From Caldilineaceae bacterium (GTDB lineage Bacteria > Chloroflexota > Anaerolineae > Caldilineales > Caldilineaceae): 64,000 nucleotides of DNA. The translations under genes were made by a program, and so were the position numbers. The stretch is from the NCBI GenBank assembly GCA_026645575.1, contig JAPKMW010000005.1, positions 1 through 64,000 of the forward strand, given 5' to 3'. The notes below the pieces were generated by a model. The model was not told where the DNA came from. It saw only the letters and a list, made by a program, of their open reading frames with translations, and made no database searches. Positions 63,343 to 64,000 of the stretch are shown here, piece after piece (the first letter of the stretch is position 1; each line of letters opens with the position of its first letter).

Positions 63343-64000
63343 TCACACCTTTTCCACCACCAACAGATGACTAATGCCAAAGCTGGTCAGCGGTGAATTC
63401 TCCAACGCATAGGTAACGCGACGCAGCCACTGGCCCAACGCCGGTCGCCGGTACACAAGATTGTCGTAGCCAGGGTAGATCTGCGTATGGTGGATCACCC
63501 GCACCGGCTGACCGACAAAGAGATTGCGTAGCCCGCGTGCTGTGTAGGCGCGTACATGAGGCGCTAGTTGATTGCGGATGAAATCGGGCAGGTAGTTGAT
63601 GAGCGGCGTGTTGCCGAAATGATATTCGCCCTGCCAGTAGTGACCATGCGTTTCAAAAGGGTAGAGTCGGTTGGGCGCAAAGATGATCGCCCGCCCCCCC
63701 GGCTTGAGAACGCGCACCATCTCGGCAGCGGTGGCCTTGTCATCGCCTACATGCTCGATCACTTCGTGGCTCAACACCAAATCAAAGAAATCGGCCGGGT
63801 AAGGTAACGCTTCACAAGCAGCCAGTTTAAAATAGGCGGACGGAACAGTGGCGGCGGCGCGGCGCAAATGTTCCGGCTCAATATCCAGACCGTAAAGCTG
63901 CTCGCTGTAGGGCTGTAAGGCTTTGACATACATCCCCACCCCACACCCGTTAACCAGCACTGCACCCCACGCCGATTTAGCGGTTGGCGGCGCCCAGTGT
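63343..64000 (-). CDS. SAM-dependent methyltransferase, class I (5' end outside the window)
   Basis: At least 218 residues of a Methyltransf_11-type domain. VLVNGCGVGMYV is a variant of motif I (usually DVGCGxG), YGLDIEP holds the acidic residue of motif II, and SHEVIEHVGDD follows. The late region is family-specific and unknown. The frame stays open upstream to the window end, so the internal GTG at 63958 is not the start. Substrate unknown. Confidence 0.85.
   Translation of the reverse strand, partial: HWAPPTAKSAWGAVLVNGCGVGMYVKALQPYSEQLYGLDIEPEHLRRAAATVPSAYFKLAACEALPYPADFFDLVLSHEVIEHVGDDKATAAEMVRVLKPGGRAIIFAPNRLYPFETHGHYWQGEYHFGNTPLINYLPDFIRNQLAPHVRAYTARGLRNLFVGQPVRVIHHTQIYPGYDNLVYRRPALGQWLRRVTYALENSPLTSFGISHLLVVEKV

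Overview
The window reads as a chromosome segment of a free-living, carbohydrate-using, non-photosynthetic bacterium, most likely a filamentous Chloroflexota of the Anaerolineae/Caldilineae kind. That placement is an inference from gene content: several carbohydrate ABC systems with Tat-type lipoprotein receptors, secreted FG-GAP, PA14 and DNRLRE proteins, LysM and L,D-transpeptidase envelope enzymes, a fused homocysteine methyltransferase/methylenetetrahydrofolate reductase, and no outer-membrane machinery. No rRNA, CRISPR array, insertion sequence or prophage was found.

Layout. 0-9 kb: one-carbon metabolism (fused HMT/MTHFR), an AT-richer accessory pair (HEPN protein, luciferase-like oxidoreductase) set among long hairpins, then a three-subunit molybdenum hydroxylase resembling PaoABC. 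9-17 kb: secreted repeat proteins, then a small stress-type cluster (DUF6582, four-helix copper protein, HVA1/TUDOR, membrane protein). 16.4-21 kb: an SDR, a serine hydrolase lipoprotein and two decayed genes. 21-29 kb: DUF6544, a CrtI-like oxidoreductase, a YprB-type exonuclease operon, a PDZ lipoprotein, RecJ and a HAD phosphatase. 29.7-34.5 kb: a sugar ABC operon with HAD phosphatase genes between its subunits. 34.8-43 kb: ceramidase-like protein, sulfite-oxidase-fold enzyme, and a ribose-type ABC operon whose binding protein is a tandem fusion of two complete binding domains. 43-48.3 kb: an orphan sugar-binding lipoprotein next to a permease stub, then a sulfonate-type ssuB-ssuA-ssuC operon. 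48.3-56 kb: MaoC, a second sulfite-oxidase-fold enzyme, a broken surface protein, pdxS-pdxT, infC-rpmI-rplT and an rRNA methyltransferase. 56-64 kb: an HhH membrane protein, a tRNA-Leu(UAA) split by a group I intron, an aminoglycoside-phosphotransferase-like kinase, two L,D-transpeptidases around xylulokinase, and a methyltransferase cut by the window end.

Most notable. (1) The ssu operon has a strong promoter and a ~270-nt leader. The leader encodes a 33-residue peptide with six consecutive Cys codons, followed by competing stems and a U-tailed terminator just before ssuB. This has the architecture of a cysteine-responsive attenuator on a sulfur-uptake operon. (2) tRNA-Leu(UAA) is interrupted by a 320-nt group I intron with recognisable P, Q, R and S elements. 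(3) Almost every gene junction, including junctions inside operons, holds a long perfect or near-perfect inverted repeat (about 15-30 bp arms), mostly without a U-tract. Several are built from the same short words at distant sites. (4) infC appears to start at AUA. (5) Several genes are truncated or frameshifted, which points to active decay of accessory functions.
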